Notes: generated from the letters alone by a model not told the origin. Shown: positions 1 through 14,008, counted from the first letter of the stretch. The stretch: DNA of 18,203 bases from Brugia malayi (GCF_000002995.4 NW_025062388.1:1-18203); one strand, 5' to 3'. Numbers and translations are program-made.

Positions 1-108
1 GTGTTCCGTATGGTACTAAAACTGGCACAGATTCAAATCTGTGTAAGCTCATTCAGTCTTACATTTTTGTATTAATCAGGAAGTATCAATATTTCAGCTA
101 CTTTTCAG

Positions 109-1792
109 GAAAATGAATACACATCTGGAAAAGATTTATGATTATTACTGTAGCAATAGCTTCATTAATTCATTATTAAATCAAGAAAGCTGCATAGAAA
201 AGCTTCATTCAATTTGTAATCAAAGTGATTGCTCAAATGTTGATCTTTTCTCAGATGCATATAATTCTCTTTTGAAAACGGTTCTTTATTTTGCTTCATA
301 CTTAAAATATTAAAATATCAGTATTAAAGCCTTTCAATTTAATTTACCTTAAGGTTACCAGCTGACTGGTATAATCATTGTTTGATTTCACAACTGCTCT
401 TGCAAATACTTTACAACTAATGATGTCTTGAAATATAAAGATTGGATGATTATCGTTTAATTTCATTTTTTTTTTTTAATTCAAGACATTTTTAAACTTA
501 GGAAAGAATTTTAAATAAGAAAACATCTGATTTCTCATCTGAATGGTGTAACTTTGCCAAACGATACCTTGGCTGTGGAATCACTGAATCTTTTTACGAA
601 GTATGTCCAAAAACTGCAGAGGTTTGTTATTTTTATTGAGTAATCCAACTGCTTGAAATTTTACCATTTCGAATCTCTTTTAGTATTTTAACACTTTTTT
701 TGTAACAATTTTGAAAGAAGGGGAATTTTTTTGAAAAAAAGATTTTGTAATGACAGGTGCAGAATTTATTGACTCAATAAAATTAGAAATGTATGATTCA
801 AATGTTTTATGGCTGTCTCTAATAAATTCTTAAATGATTGTCGTAAACAGTTATTTCTTTTTTTATAGGCTTTGCAAAACTACTTTGAGATACTGATTAA
901 TCCGAATAATAGCAACTGTTATTTGCGGCAACCAACGGCTAACCATAATGAAATTGTTTTTGGTCGGTTAATTCGGCAACTAACAGCTGATCTGAATGAA
1001 ACCGTTCCTGATTGGTCAGATCGACAACCAACAGCTGATCTGAATGAAACCGTTCCTGATTGGTCAGATCGACAACCAACAGCTGATCTGAATGAAACCG
1101 TTCCTGATTGGTCAGATCGACAACCAACAGCTGATCTGAATGAAACCGTTCCTGATTGGTCAGATCGACAACCAACAGCTGATCTGAATGAAACCGTTCC
1201 TGATTGCTCAGATCGACAACCAACAGCTGATCTGAATGAAACCGTTCCTGATTGCTCAGATCGACAACCAACAGCTGATCTGAATGAAACCGTTCCTGAT
1301 TGGTCAGATCGACAACCAACAGCTGATCTGAATGAAACCGTTCCTGATTGGTCAGATCGACAACCAACAGCTGGTCTGAATGAAACCGTTCCTGATTGGT
1401 CAGATCGACAACCAAAAGCTAATCTGAATGAAACCGTTCCTGATTGGTCAGATCGACAACCAACAGCTGATCTCGAATGAAACCGTTCCTGATTGGTCAG
1501 ATCGACAACCAACAGCTGATATGAATGGAACCGTTCCTGATTGGTCAGATCGACAACCAACAGCTGATCTGAATGAAACCGTTCCTGATTGGTCAGATCG
1601 ACAACCAACAGCTGATCTGAATGAAACCGTTCCTGATGGTCAGATCGACAACCAACAGCTGATCTCAATGAAACCGTTCCTGATCGGTCAGATCGACATC
1701 CAAAAGCTAATCTGAATGAAACCGTTCCTGATTGGTCAGATCGACAACCAACAGCTGATCTCAATGAAAACATTGCTAGTTGGTGCTTATTT
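109..1792 (+). CDS. Cysteine-rich domain plus 16-residue tandem-repeat stalk; 5' partial, probably the N-terminal part of the receptor-like gene that follows
   Basis: Three exons fit in phase: 109-280 (acceptor CTTTTCAG; ends at Thr before GTTCTT), 502-621 and 869 to about 1792 (donor GTAATT). Exons 1 and 2 and the start of exon 3 encode a domain of about 110 residues with spaced cysteines (SCIEKLHSIC, SDC, EWCNFAKRYLGCGI, YEVCP, SNCY), reminiscent of the nematode extracellular T20D4.11-like (DUF19) domain; that family name is my inference. There is no signal peptide here, so the first exon should lie to the left. A possible further exon ends near position 40-42 before GTGTAAGC, but I could not fix its phase. 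Exon 3 then reads about 17 units of DRQPTADLNETVPDWS. A 1-nt insertion near 1474 creates a TGA at 1478-1480, and a 1-nt deletion near 1637 restores the frame, so as written the exon is broken. If both indels are real, the product ends after about 300 residues. With net frame restored, the exon ends in phase 0, which matches the exon at 2065. Confidence 0.5.
926..1768 (+). repeat. 48-bp coding minisatellite, about 17.5 units
   Basis: Unit starts are at 926, 974, 1022, 1070, 1118, 1166, 1214, 1262, 1310, 1358, 1406, 1454, 1503, 1551, 1599, 1646, 1694 and 1742 (the last is partial). The unit is 48 bp, a multiple of three, and encodes DRQPTADLNETVPDWS with one N-glycosylation sequon (NET). The first unit (926-973) is the most diverged, and the inner ones are almost identical, which suggests homogenisation by unequal exchange or slippage. 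Variants include W to C in the units starting at 1166 and 1214, AD to AN at 1406 and 1694, AD to AG at 1358, a 1-nt insertion near 1474 and a 1-nt deletion near 1637. Each unit holds a 7-bp inverted repeat (TCAGATC and GATCTGA, 14 bp apart) that could form a small hairpin. The opposite strand also stays open because the period is a multiple of three. Confidence 0.95.
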
Positions 1793-2064
1793 GTAATTCA
1801 ACTCTTACATACTAAAATGTTTATTTTTTTATCAATCATAATAGATAATATCACCGGTACAATTCAGAATATCAATGATCATCAGGCTTAACAAAGGAAG
1901 AATACTTTTAAGAGGAAGAATTTTAAATTCCTAATAATTAATGATCAACAGTAATTTTTGATTAATGGTAAGTTGTGGAAATAAATAAATATTTCATTCA
2001 TGCAAAAGTTGACTCCGGAAATATTATAAATGTTATAGATGCTAGCAGTAATTCTGATCTCCAG

Positions 2065-5000
2065 ACATGTAATAATTGCAAAGTAATCAAATGTCCAGAG
2101 GGTTTCTATTATAACAAACATTTGGCAAAATGTGTTGGTAAGTACGATAGCTCACTTTTATCCGCGGAATCATCACGAACCGATATCTTTTGCATATTTT
2201 TAGAGAAGAATTTCATAGTTCAATTTAGTGATTTGATATTAGGTTTAAGTAATTTAGGAACATTTGAATGATTATTCAGCTTTAAGATAATCTTGAGATT
2301 TGAGACTTTTTCTTACTTTTAATTCTTTAATCAACAGTCATTTTAGAAAGTTCACTTCAAGTTTTAAATTGCGAGTCGTGGCAATTTCACTTAAATGTGG
2401 AAAATATTATTATGATGTTGAATGATTTGATAAAAATAGTGATAGAAACAAAGTAAAAACAAAAAAATTCGACCATACTTATACCTTATAGATCATACTT
2501 ATCATAATTATATCTTATTGAAATTTAGATGTAGATGAATGCGCATCCAATAAACATTTTTGTTCGCAGAAGTGTATCAATAAGCAAGGTAGCTATGATT
2601 GTGAGTGTTTTGGCCCTTTGTATAGACTGGCTCGAAATAATCGTCGGTGCTATCGAACTGATAATGGTTATTCGTTATATTTATTACTTTAATTTTTTTC
2701 AGTAATGCTTGTTTATAGAATGGCTTAGTAATATTTTTTTGAACAAGAGCAAATTCATTAAGTGAGGTATTTCAATTTCATTATAATCGATAAGGGAGTA
2801 ATAGACATGTAAACCTGATGATATACTTCCAGAATCTGTCGTGTTTTTCTTGGCTCATTCTCATAGTGTATGGAATATAACATATAATGCAAAATCTCAG
2901 CTTAAGTTGGTACCTAGCAATAGAGCTGAAAAAGTGGCCATGTTCGACTACGACTTGAAGGTAGATCATTTCATAAAAAAGATTCACTATTGTTTTTTAA
3001 CCGCTTTGAAAATTTTGAATCTTTTCAGAATTTCTTCATTGTTTTCATTTGTATACACACACACAAAAAAAAAAAAGAGTTATAGCATTAAATTGAGTTC
3101 CAGGAAAAGAAATTATACTATGTGGATCTAACGAGAAATTCAATTCAGTATGTAAATTTGCTTGATAGAAACAGAGTACATATCATACAAAACCATGATA
3201 TTGAAGGTACAGAAGGAATCGCTATTGATTGGATACATAGGTTACTAACTTACTTTAATCGTCATAGCATTATTAAACTAAAATATAATAAGGTTTTTTT
3301 TTTTTCATGTAAAACTATTTAGAAACAATTCCATCTCTCTTAATAGCAACGGCAATGATGATAGTATAGTGAAAATGCAATAGCTTCAAAAATCTATCAG
3401 ATCTTATGGATTACAATTGAAAGCATAGGGCATTTCATCAAATTATCAATTCGATCATTGATTTAATAATTTACATGAAGTAGATTTTAATAATTTACAT
3501 TCTTTCAAAGGCACAGTCATCTCTGCTTCTGAAAGAAAATGAAAAAAAATTAAGCATAGATTTGAAATAATGTTAAAAAAAACGAGATCAGGTACCATTC
3601 AGGAATTTGTATACTCTACGTTACAAGCAATTACATGTGCAACGTCTTGATGGTCTTTATAGAGCATTACTTTATGATGGATTTTTTCAATTGCCTCGAG
3701 CTTTGGTCGCTTATCCTTCGATACGGTTCTTTTTTCTTTCCTGAAAAACATTTCATAGTTTTGAAGTTACTTTGTAACTAATATTGAACTAACATTTCCT
3801 ATCTGCAATAATCAAGCAGCGTAACTAATACTAAAAAAAAACTGACACTATTCATCCGGCATTCATTGCAGTATCAGATTGTAAATGGTGGGACCTTCAT
3901 GTTTTCTTCTATATAATGTGACAATTGTCAAGCAAAATTTGGCTAAATTAGATGATATCTTGCTTAAGTAACATAAGATTCAACTTTTTCCTTGTGCTTT
4001 GTCTACTCTCAAAACACTCTCCTCGAAAATAGGATATAAAATTGTTAGAAATTCTTGTGATTCATGGTTCTCCATGCAAATACATTCTTTACAGTGAACT
4101 GTTTGCAAGCGACTGGGGAGTGAAACCATTTATAGTCCGTCTTGCTATGGACGGTACTCAAGCAAAAAAGATCGTCACTGAAAGTTTAGTTTGGCCAAAT
4201 GCACTAGCTATCGATTATTTCGCAGAACGTCTTTACTGGGCCGATGCTTTCCGCGACGTTATTGAGTTCATTAATTTTTTTAAATGTTTTCTGGTTAAGG
4301 CGAAGATTATATTATATAAATTTCCGATTAGTATCATAATTTGAATGTAGCAGGAAGAACTCCTCATTTAAAATTTTCTCATGATTTTTATTCTAACCTT
4401 TAATCTAGAATGGCAAATTTGGATGGAACGGGTCGACGAAATGTAATCAGTGACGATAAGTTGGTGCCGCATGTTTTCGGATTAACGATATTTGACGATA
4501 CGATCTTTTGGAGCGACTGGACTCGTCGTGGAATTCTTTTTGCTAATAAACTTACCGGTCAAAACTCAACAAGGCTGATGGAGACTGTATTGCCACCGTA
4601 TTCCCTCAAGGCATATCATCCTTTTATGCAAATGGAAGGTATGCCATAATCTTTTTTGTAATACTTACGTGAATAAATAAAAAAAGCTTCTAGATCTAAA
4701 AAACAAGCTTCAAAATTTACTAGAATCCTACCAGTTTGCTGTGAAATGTTTTTTCATTCAATTACAACTTAATTATACTTCAGCTCCTAATATTTGTGAA
4801 GTGACAACATGCCAACATATCTGTGTACCGAAGCTTGACGGTTCAGGACAGCAATGTCTATGCGCCGAAGGATTTATCATGCATGAAAGCGGTCTTTGTG
4901 AACCAAACTGTACGAAACATCAGTTACTGTGCTCACGGCCGGATCACAAGTATCATTTTCGAATTAAATAATTTTTTTCTTTTTTTGAATTAATAATTAA

Positions 5001-5825
5001 GGAATCAGAGAAAATTTGTTATAAGAATTCTTCCTGCTAGAAACAGATCTAAATTCAATTCCTGTTTTATAGACATTCAGTCTTATTGCGATCAACTTTG
5101 AGCAAAAATTTTCAGAATAGTAATATTTTTCTATCGCAAATGATTTGAAATTTTACGGATCATTGGTTTCATCTCATTGATTTTAGATTTATAAAATCAC
5201 ATAAAAAAGTTCGCTACTTTTTTTGCAAGCACTAAATATTCACGTTATAGTAATACAGTAGAAACTTACCATTTACGAAATATAATTAATTAATCTTCTG
5301 ACATATTATCAATCCAAAAGAGTTCACTTCCGCCCTTCTCGTTTGTTCTTTTGGTCTCTTCTATTTATCGGAAATATCATTTTTCTTCTCTTTTTTTTAG
5401 GGATAAGTCTATTTACATCGTAAATTAAATGTCAAATTTTTCAAGATAAGTATTTCAGATGTCTCAATTTAATATATCGGTGTGATGAATCGTACAATTG
5501 TAGAAATGGAGATGATGAAATGGAATGTCGTAAGTGTTTCTTCATTCCCTTCTTTATGAAAACTATTTCTTTGTATCAGTGTTAAAAAATAAGTGTTCGA
5601 AATGTTTTTGCTTTTGAATTCTTTGGCTTTCTTGAATTTGTTTAAAGTTTATTAATACAAATTGTTGCAGCTGTATCGATTTGCATGCATGATGAGCGCA
5701 TGTTCCCTTGTCGTGATAATCGTAAATGTATTTTGCGATCGCAACGATGCGATGGTTTCGTAGATTGCTATGATGAATCGGATGAATTTTATTGTGCTGA
5801 TTTAGCTATAGCTTGGAGCCATTAA
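2065..5825 (+). CDS. Low-density-lipoprotein-receptor-related protein (EGF, YWTD propeller, EGF, two LDLa), no membrane anchor
   Basis: Ten exons join with consistent phases: 2065-2137, 2529-2666, 2833-2960, 3104-3240, 3603-3725, 4095-4265, 4409-4638, 4784-4949, 5459-5529, 5671-5825 (stop TAA), totalling 464 codons. Order of domains: a cysteine-rich lead ([15 protein letters not shown]); a calcium-binding EGF (DVDEC, then [12 protein letters not shown]); a six-bladed LDL-receptor class B propeller with motifs YYVD, a degenerate LYTLRY, LFASDWG, LYWAD and IFWSDW; the EGF that usually closes such propellers ([11 protein letters not shown] onward); and two LDLa modules with calcium cages ([26 protein letters not shown]). 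Proteins of this family bind lipoproteins or other ligands at the cell surface and are endocytosed. Here the frame ends ten residues after the last LDLa cysteine (ADLAIAWSH), with no transmembrane helix or NPxY tail, so the product would be secreted or the gene is 3'-truncated. The first exon has no Met; it needs an upstream exon, and the phase-0 donor at 1793 fits. I do not know the orthologue. Confidence 0.85.
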
Positions 5826-6080
5826 CTGCTCCATAATTGTTGGCTAAGATATGATAAAAACATCATTTCCAATTGCTACTATCATCGTAATACTAATTGC
5901 AAACAAGTCTGAAACCAAAATTAGGATTGTATACGACACATCCTCACACCAAAAAGAAGGACAGAGTCTGAATGATATATTTATACCCGAGGACCCATAA
6001 TTCTTCTCGATTTAGTAGAAGTATAATGATGGAAATTGTGATGGCCAATTGCAGTTACTGTCGGTAAATCGAAAAATTCT
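5826..6080. other. 3' flank of the receptor-like gene
   Basis: This stretch follows the TAA of the LDLa-containing gene and probably holds its 3' untranslated region. I saw no AATAAA close to the stop and no further exon encoding a membrane segment. Confidence 0.4.
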
Positions 6081-6456
6081 TATTACACACTAAATGGTTT
6101 AGAATAATGCTAATGATTCATCACTATAAACCAATTCGTTATTCCTTTGTTATATCCCATTTTTTTGAAACGGTGAATCCTTTATCTAAACCCCAAATAG
6201 TAAATGTACATCTGTCTTCTTTGTTCTTCATTGTAAATGTTAGCCAAGCCCACTTCCTACACCCTTAAAAATCTTCTCTAATCAGTTAATAACAAAGAAA
6301 CAATCGATGGCAGTCTTCTCGTCCTCCTTGATATCTGGGTTGATCTTGCTCGTAGACAAGAAACAAAAGGTTCAGTTCAACTTCTACAAACCTAAAGTAA
6401 ATCAAGTAAATTTAACTAACCTAAATCATCTACTCCTCTGACCAAAAAGTTAATTC
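6081..6456 (+). repeat. Dispersed repeat, copy A (shorter copy)
   Basis: This block matches 13571-14008 in the same orientation over almost its whole length. Both begin TATTACACAC, share GCTAATGATTCATC, CGTTATTCCTTTGTTATATC, GTAAATGTACATCTGTCTTC, CTGGGTTGATCTTGCTCGTA and CTGACCAAAAAGTTA, and differ by scattered substitutions and small indels. Copy A lacks the 83-nt segment present in copy B at 13811-13893 and has about 12 extra bases near 6361-6372. A run of about 20 A lies 46 bp beyond its end (6503-6522). I see no long open frame, no terminal inverted repeats and no clear target-site duplication. It could be a non-autonomous mobile element, part of an LTR, or a segmental duplication. Confidence 0.85.
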
Positions 6457-6771
6457 AAATTCATCACAGCTGTAGCTTTTTTACGATTTGTCACGTTTAT
6501 CTAAAAAAAAAAAAAAAAAAAAGTATTCTTCATTTTTTATATGAATTCTTGTAATAGCAATAAGTTCTATTATGAAAGAAAATCTCTATGGGTAACATAG
6601 TTTTCCTATTTTTTTTAATTACTGTATACATTTTGAACAGTAATACTTTGCATTTCAATTTAATAAAATTGAAATACTTTTTATATATTAAGAAATCCTT
6701 CCATTACTTCAATAGTTTATTTTTTACGAACATTTTTGATTTAAATACAATTGATAAGTAGTTTAAATGAT

Positions 6772-6819
6772 AAATGATAAAATACAAACTTCAAACTAAA
6801 TGATAAAATACAAACTTCA
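6772..6819. repeat. Short tandem duplication, 26-bp period
   Basis: The 22-mer starting AAATGATAAAATACAAAC is present twice (6772-6793 and 6798-6819), separated by AACT. It looks like simple slippage in AT-rich DNA. Confidence 0.85.
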
Positions 6820-7055
6820 TTAAGCGAAAAATCGATGAAATTAAACATATTTCTGGCAAAGAAATGAATTTGATCATTAATTTTAGCTTTCCAGTACTTT
6901 TAAATTCTCGCTTGATGTCATTTTCGATTAGTTTGCATAATGAATTTGATATTTTTTTCTATTTCTGCATCACTTAAGTATTAGACTTTCGTTTCCAGGA
7001 AAAATTTTATTGCTTATTAATAACAAAGAATTTTATTAGCCTGGAAATTTCAATA

Positions 7056-7172
7056 ATGAAAATTCAAATTTTTCTTCTGTTGATGAATGATTACATCGTT
7101 GAAGCATTCAAAGGAGTGTTGCAGTACGAAGAATGTCAATCTGTTGACAGCCAGCTGGAAATTTTGCAATGA
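7056..7172 (+). CDS. Possible small open reading frame (38 residues), doubtful
   Basis: The frame runs from an ATG to TGA and begins MKIQIFLLLMNDYIVEAF, a Lys followed by a hydrophobic run that resembles a short signal sequence, then a tail with a single cysteine (QYEECQSVD). It stands alone in an AT-rich region with no recognised family. An internal GTACGA could be a splice donor, so it might be a first exon. Chance is the more likely explanation. Confidence 0.12.
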   Translation: MKIQIFLLLMNDYIVEAFKGVLQYEECQSVDSQLEILQ

Positions 7173-8357
7173 ATAATATATTTGTTGATCATATCCTTTA
7201 ATGCTGATATAAATTTTACTGTAGTATTGAAGATTTCCATTGTCTCTGCAATTATCTTTGACTTTTAAACACGTATATAAGTGAATCTACGTGATATTAC
7301 GGAAGACTGCAGTTTGAGTAAGTACATAGATAGGATAGAAATGTTTACTGTGTAGTACTACTACAATGTAACATTTCTAACATGGGTAAATCTACCAACG
7401 GACTTTACCATTGCATTTACAACATACAGCAAAGTAAACATCATTGACTGACTTTGGCTTTGGAAGTTGCGAAAAATTCTTGGTCTTTTGATCGAGGAGG
7501 AATGTTGTAGCTCCAAAATTATAAAATGATGCGAAAAAATAGACGAAGAGATCTTCAAATGTGTTCCACATATATTTCCGGATTAGATTTCATTTTTTCA
7601 CCGTAAACGGAAATTTATGTTTTGTAAGTGGGAGTGAGGAGTAAAGGAGTGGAAGATAGGTTAGAAAGCAATTTCTCTTGCTGATTTCCTTCCTGAAATT
7701 TTAAGTCCGAAAGGAGAATTGTTTACAATTCTTTTTTTTTTTTTATTCTGGCTGTTCAGGAAAAAGATTCTTAATTGAATATCAACAACGACTATGCTGA
7801 ACTTCTTGCTGCTTTCACAGTATTCATTGTGACATCAAGAGTACTTAAGGTAAATTGTATAAATGACATCTCAACAATTATTAGATCAGCTTAACGATTA
7901 TTACTTGTAAAAATGACATCAGAATGGAAGCACTAAGTTGCACATTTTTACCTTAAATATTTTTTTTAATGTAACTAAGCGTATCGTTACATTTTGTTGT
8001 ATGAATTAAATATTCTCATACATACATATAACAGCGTAAGCAGAAGTTAAGGGTTCTTTTTTTTGTACTTCTGCAACATCCATCATTTCTTATATATATG
8101 CTGAAATAGAAGCATATAATGTAATATGTTTACTGCATTATAAAAAGCAAGAGAAACAAAAGTTAAGCAAAAAACTTCGCGATAACAACAAAAGCAACTC
8201 CTGCAATAACTTATATAATTTATATAAAATATTTTTCAACAACACAGCTTATCACAATCAGTGAGAAGCAGAAAATGATACACAGACCATAACAATTAAA
8301 CGATGTCATTCCCTTTTCTTTCACTTGATCACGAAAAAGTAAGTTTCCAAATGATAT

Positions 8358-12316
<3,959 letters not shown>

Positions 12317-12820
12317 TACAACAACCTTCTTCAATTAATTATCTTAAAAAATAGCATATTTAAATAACTAATCATTCAAAAGCAATAAAAACAAATGTTT
12401 ACAGTGTTACGCAATAATTCGAGAAGAAGTGCACATTTCAATGAACTGCCTTAATCATTACAAATCATTTATCAACAGCTCATTCCTCCTTTCTAACAGC
12501 TCAGACCGACTTAATTTCCAGCTACCAAAATGTCACATGTAGGTCACATGTACATATCTTCCCTACACAGACCAACCAACATCGATGTCACTTTTATTGC
12601 GGAAAACCACGTTGCATGCTACGCAAATTGCAATCTCTTCAGTACAGGTTGTAACAGTAGTATTGAGTTAGAACAAAATGGTATCAGTTGAATTGTACCA
12701 AGAACATACCCTGTAATTAATAATTCATATAAATAATTAATATTATTGATAATATTTCTCTCCACAATAAAGTAATAAGGAGAAAGTCATTCTAGCAAAG
12801 TTCGTTATTATTTACTATAT
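12317..12820. other. Divergent spacer between synthetase and kinase remnant
   Basis: This AT-rich spacer separates the minus-strand synthetase from the plus-strand kinase pseudogene and should contain the synthetase promoter. I could not name any specific element in it. Confidence 0.4.
12343..12349 (-). promoter_or_regulatory. Candidate 5' splice-leader acceptor of the synthetase gene
   Basis: On the minus strand a pyrimidine-rich TTTTTTAAG lies about 27 nt before the ATG at 12316. Nematode transcripts are often trans-spliced at such acceptors just upstream of the start codon. The site is weaker than TTTCAG, and a cis-spliced 5' exon cannot be excluded. Confidence 0.2.
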
Positions 12821-12829
12821 CTTTATGAA

Positions 12830-13405
12830 AAGGATCGGGTAGTGGACATGGATTGTTGTTGTAAAACTTGGCGAGGGCGGTTTTGTATCAGTTTATAAGG
12901 TTTATGAAAATTCATCGACATTCTTTCTTGTAATTATTTACTTCACAATTCCTCAAATTACAGCAATTTTACTTTGCAGGAATCAAGGGGAAACGAAATT
13001 TATGAAAGCATTAAAAACAGAAAGCTTAAAGGAGAAAGTTAAAGTAAGCTTGTTAGCTTTAAAGAAAGATAAATTTTTTAACTATTTAACTGTTATTTTT
13101 AACTGAACGGAACTGTAGTTTTCTACATTTCTAAGCTTTCAGCACACCATCTTATTCAGATTATGTTTGCAAATAGTGGAATTATTCACAATGCACATTA
13201 TTTTTGATAGGATAATATACTTTGACTTCTCTCTCTTTCTCTCTCTCTTGCTTGTTAACATAAATGATTATAGCTAAAAATGGAAATTTAAGTGCTTAAA
13301 TTAGCGAATGAACGAAAAAGGACGCATTTCTGTACATATGAAGATAAAGACATCTATAAAAAATGCTTATATTTGGTGGTGACACTACTTGGACCTTGTT
13401 TGCAG
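12830..13405 (+). pseudogene. Casein-kinase-1/tau-tubulin-kinase-like gene remnant (N-lobe only)
   Basis: Three exon-like blocks follow the order of a CK1-superfamily kinase N-lobe. Block 1 (to 12899) reads WIVVVKLGEGGFVSVYK, the glycine-rich loop, with V in place of the third glycine. Block 2 (12980-13043) reads ETKFMKALKTESLKEKVK, with the ATP-binding lysine. Block 3 (13274-13405, exactly 44 codons) reads LKMEI, a TAA stop at 13289-13291, then VLKLANERKRTHFC and CLYLVVTLLGPCLQ before a GTATG donor. In working relatives this block continues into the DLR segment and the HRD and DFG motifs; none of these is visible here. Further lesions are an in-frame TAG at 12840-12842 just before block 1, and a phase mismatch between blocks 1 and 2 (phase 0 end, phase 2 start). 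A weak FSLA-like echo near 13488-13520 may be more debris. Copy B of the dispersed repeat begins at 13571. TTBK-like kinases are numerous in nematodes, so decayed copies are expected. Confidence 0.8.
13227..13253. repeat. CT-rich microsatellite
   Basis: A run of CTCTCT interrupted by TTT lies in the intron between blocks 2 and 3 of the kinase remnant. Confidence 0.8.
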
Positions 13406-13570
13406 GTATGTTTATAAAACTACAAGAGATAGCTTTCTGGTTTCCGAGGTATCGGAGATAACAGATATTGATAAAACTTGACTGCAATCTTTCACTTGCA
13501 ATCATTTCAAAACTATATCTCTGATTTATAAGTGAATATACTGGCAACTATTATCAAAAAACCTAAAAAG

Positions 13571-14008
13571 TATTACACACCAAGAATAATGCTAATGATT
13601 CATCCTATAAACCAAATTCGTTATTCCTTTGTTATATCCCATTTTTTTGAAACAATGAATGCTTTATCTAAACCTCAAATAGTAAATGTACATCTGTCTT
13701 CTTTGTTCTTCATTGTAAATGTTAGCCAAACCCACTTCCTACACCCTTAAAAATCTTCTCTAATCAGTTAATAACAAAGAAACGATCGATGGCAGTCTTC
13801 TCGTCCTCCTACTCAACAGTACCATTTATTCTGTCATTCTTTCAATTATTCAACTGTATGTTATATCGATTCACATTTATAAAGAAAATAAACGATATCT
13901 GGGTTGATCTTGCTCGTAGACAAGAATTCAGTTCAAGTCTACAAACCTAAAGTAAGTCAAGTGAACATAACTAGATCATCTACTCTTCTGACCAAAAAGT
14001 TACTTCAC
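13571..14008 (+). repeat. Dispersed repeat, copy B (longer copy)
   Basis: Same-orientation partner of 6081-6456. It carries an extra 83-nt segment (13811-13893, starting ACTCAACAGTACC) between the shared words CGTCCTCCT and GATATCTGGG. It follows the kinase remnant by about 165 bp and may mark where that gene was cut off. The open frame that runs through its left part (to about 13750) does not look like a protein and is not preserved as such in copy A. Confidence 0.85.

Larger units (their letters stand above)
6457..8357. other. AT-rich intergenic stretch, no convincing gene
   Basis: The stretch holds an A20 run (6503-6522), a 22-bp unit repeated at 6772-6793 and 6798-6819, and a small open frame at 7056-7172 described separately. 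The right end downstream of the synthetase stop on the minus strand is its 3' flank; no canonical AATAAA was found near the stop. I recognise no exons of known families on either strand. Confidence 0.5.

Noticed and set aside
1..42. First exon of the left gene ending at GTGTAAGC
   Set aside because: A donor-like site is present, but the intron to the acceptor at 79 would be only 37 nt, and the acceptor at 108 fits only with a weaker donor at 41. Left unassigned.
926..1768. CRISPR-like array
   Set aside because: Units are contiguous 48-mers with no unique spacers, in a eukaryotic gene context.
919..1773. Long open frame on the minus strand through the minisatellite (about 285 codons)
   Set aside because: The 48-bp period is a multiple of three, so any stop-free frame in one unit stays open in all. 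The plus strand joins a sensible exon chain, while the minus frame has no flanking exons or family resemblance.
3241..3292. Extension of the propeller exon to the AAG before GTTTTTT at 3293
   Set aside because: It would insert about 17 residues in the middle of a blade. The donor at 3241 with the acceptor at 3603 gives a continuous family-like sequence and correct phase.
12900..12979. Kinase intron as retained coding sequence (reads through in frame)
   Set aside because: The stretch is low-complexity and does not resemble the kinase. The in-frame opening explains nothing except the phase mismatch of the relic.
13532..13750. 72-codon plus-strand frame over repeat copy B as a gene
   Set aside because: It overlaps the dispersed repeat, resembles no family, and is not maintained in copy A.
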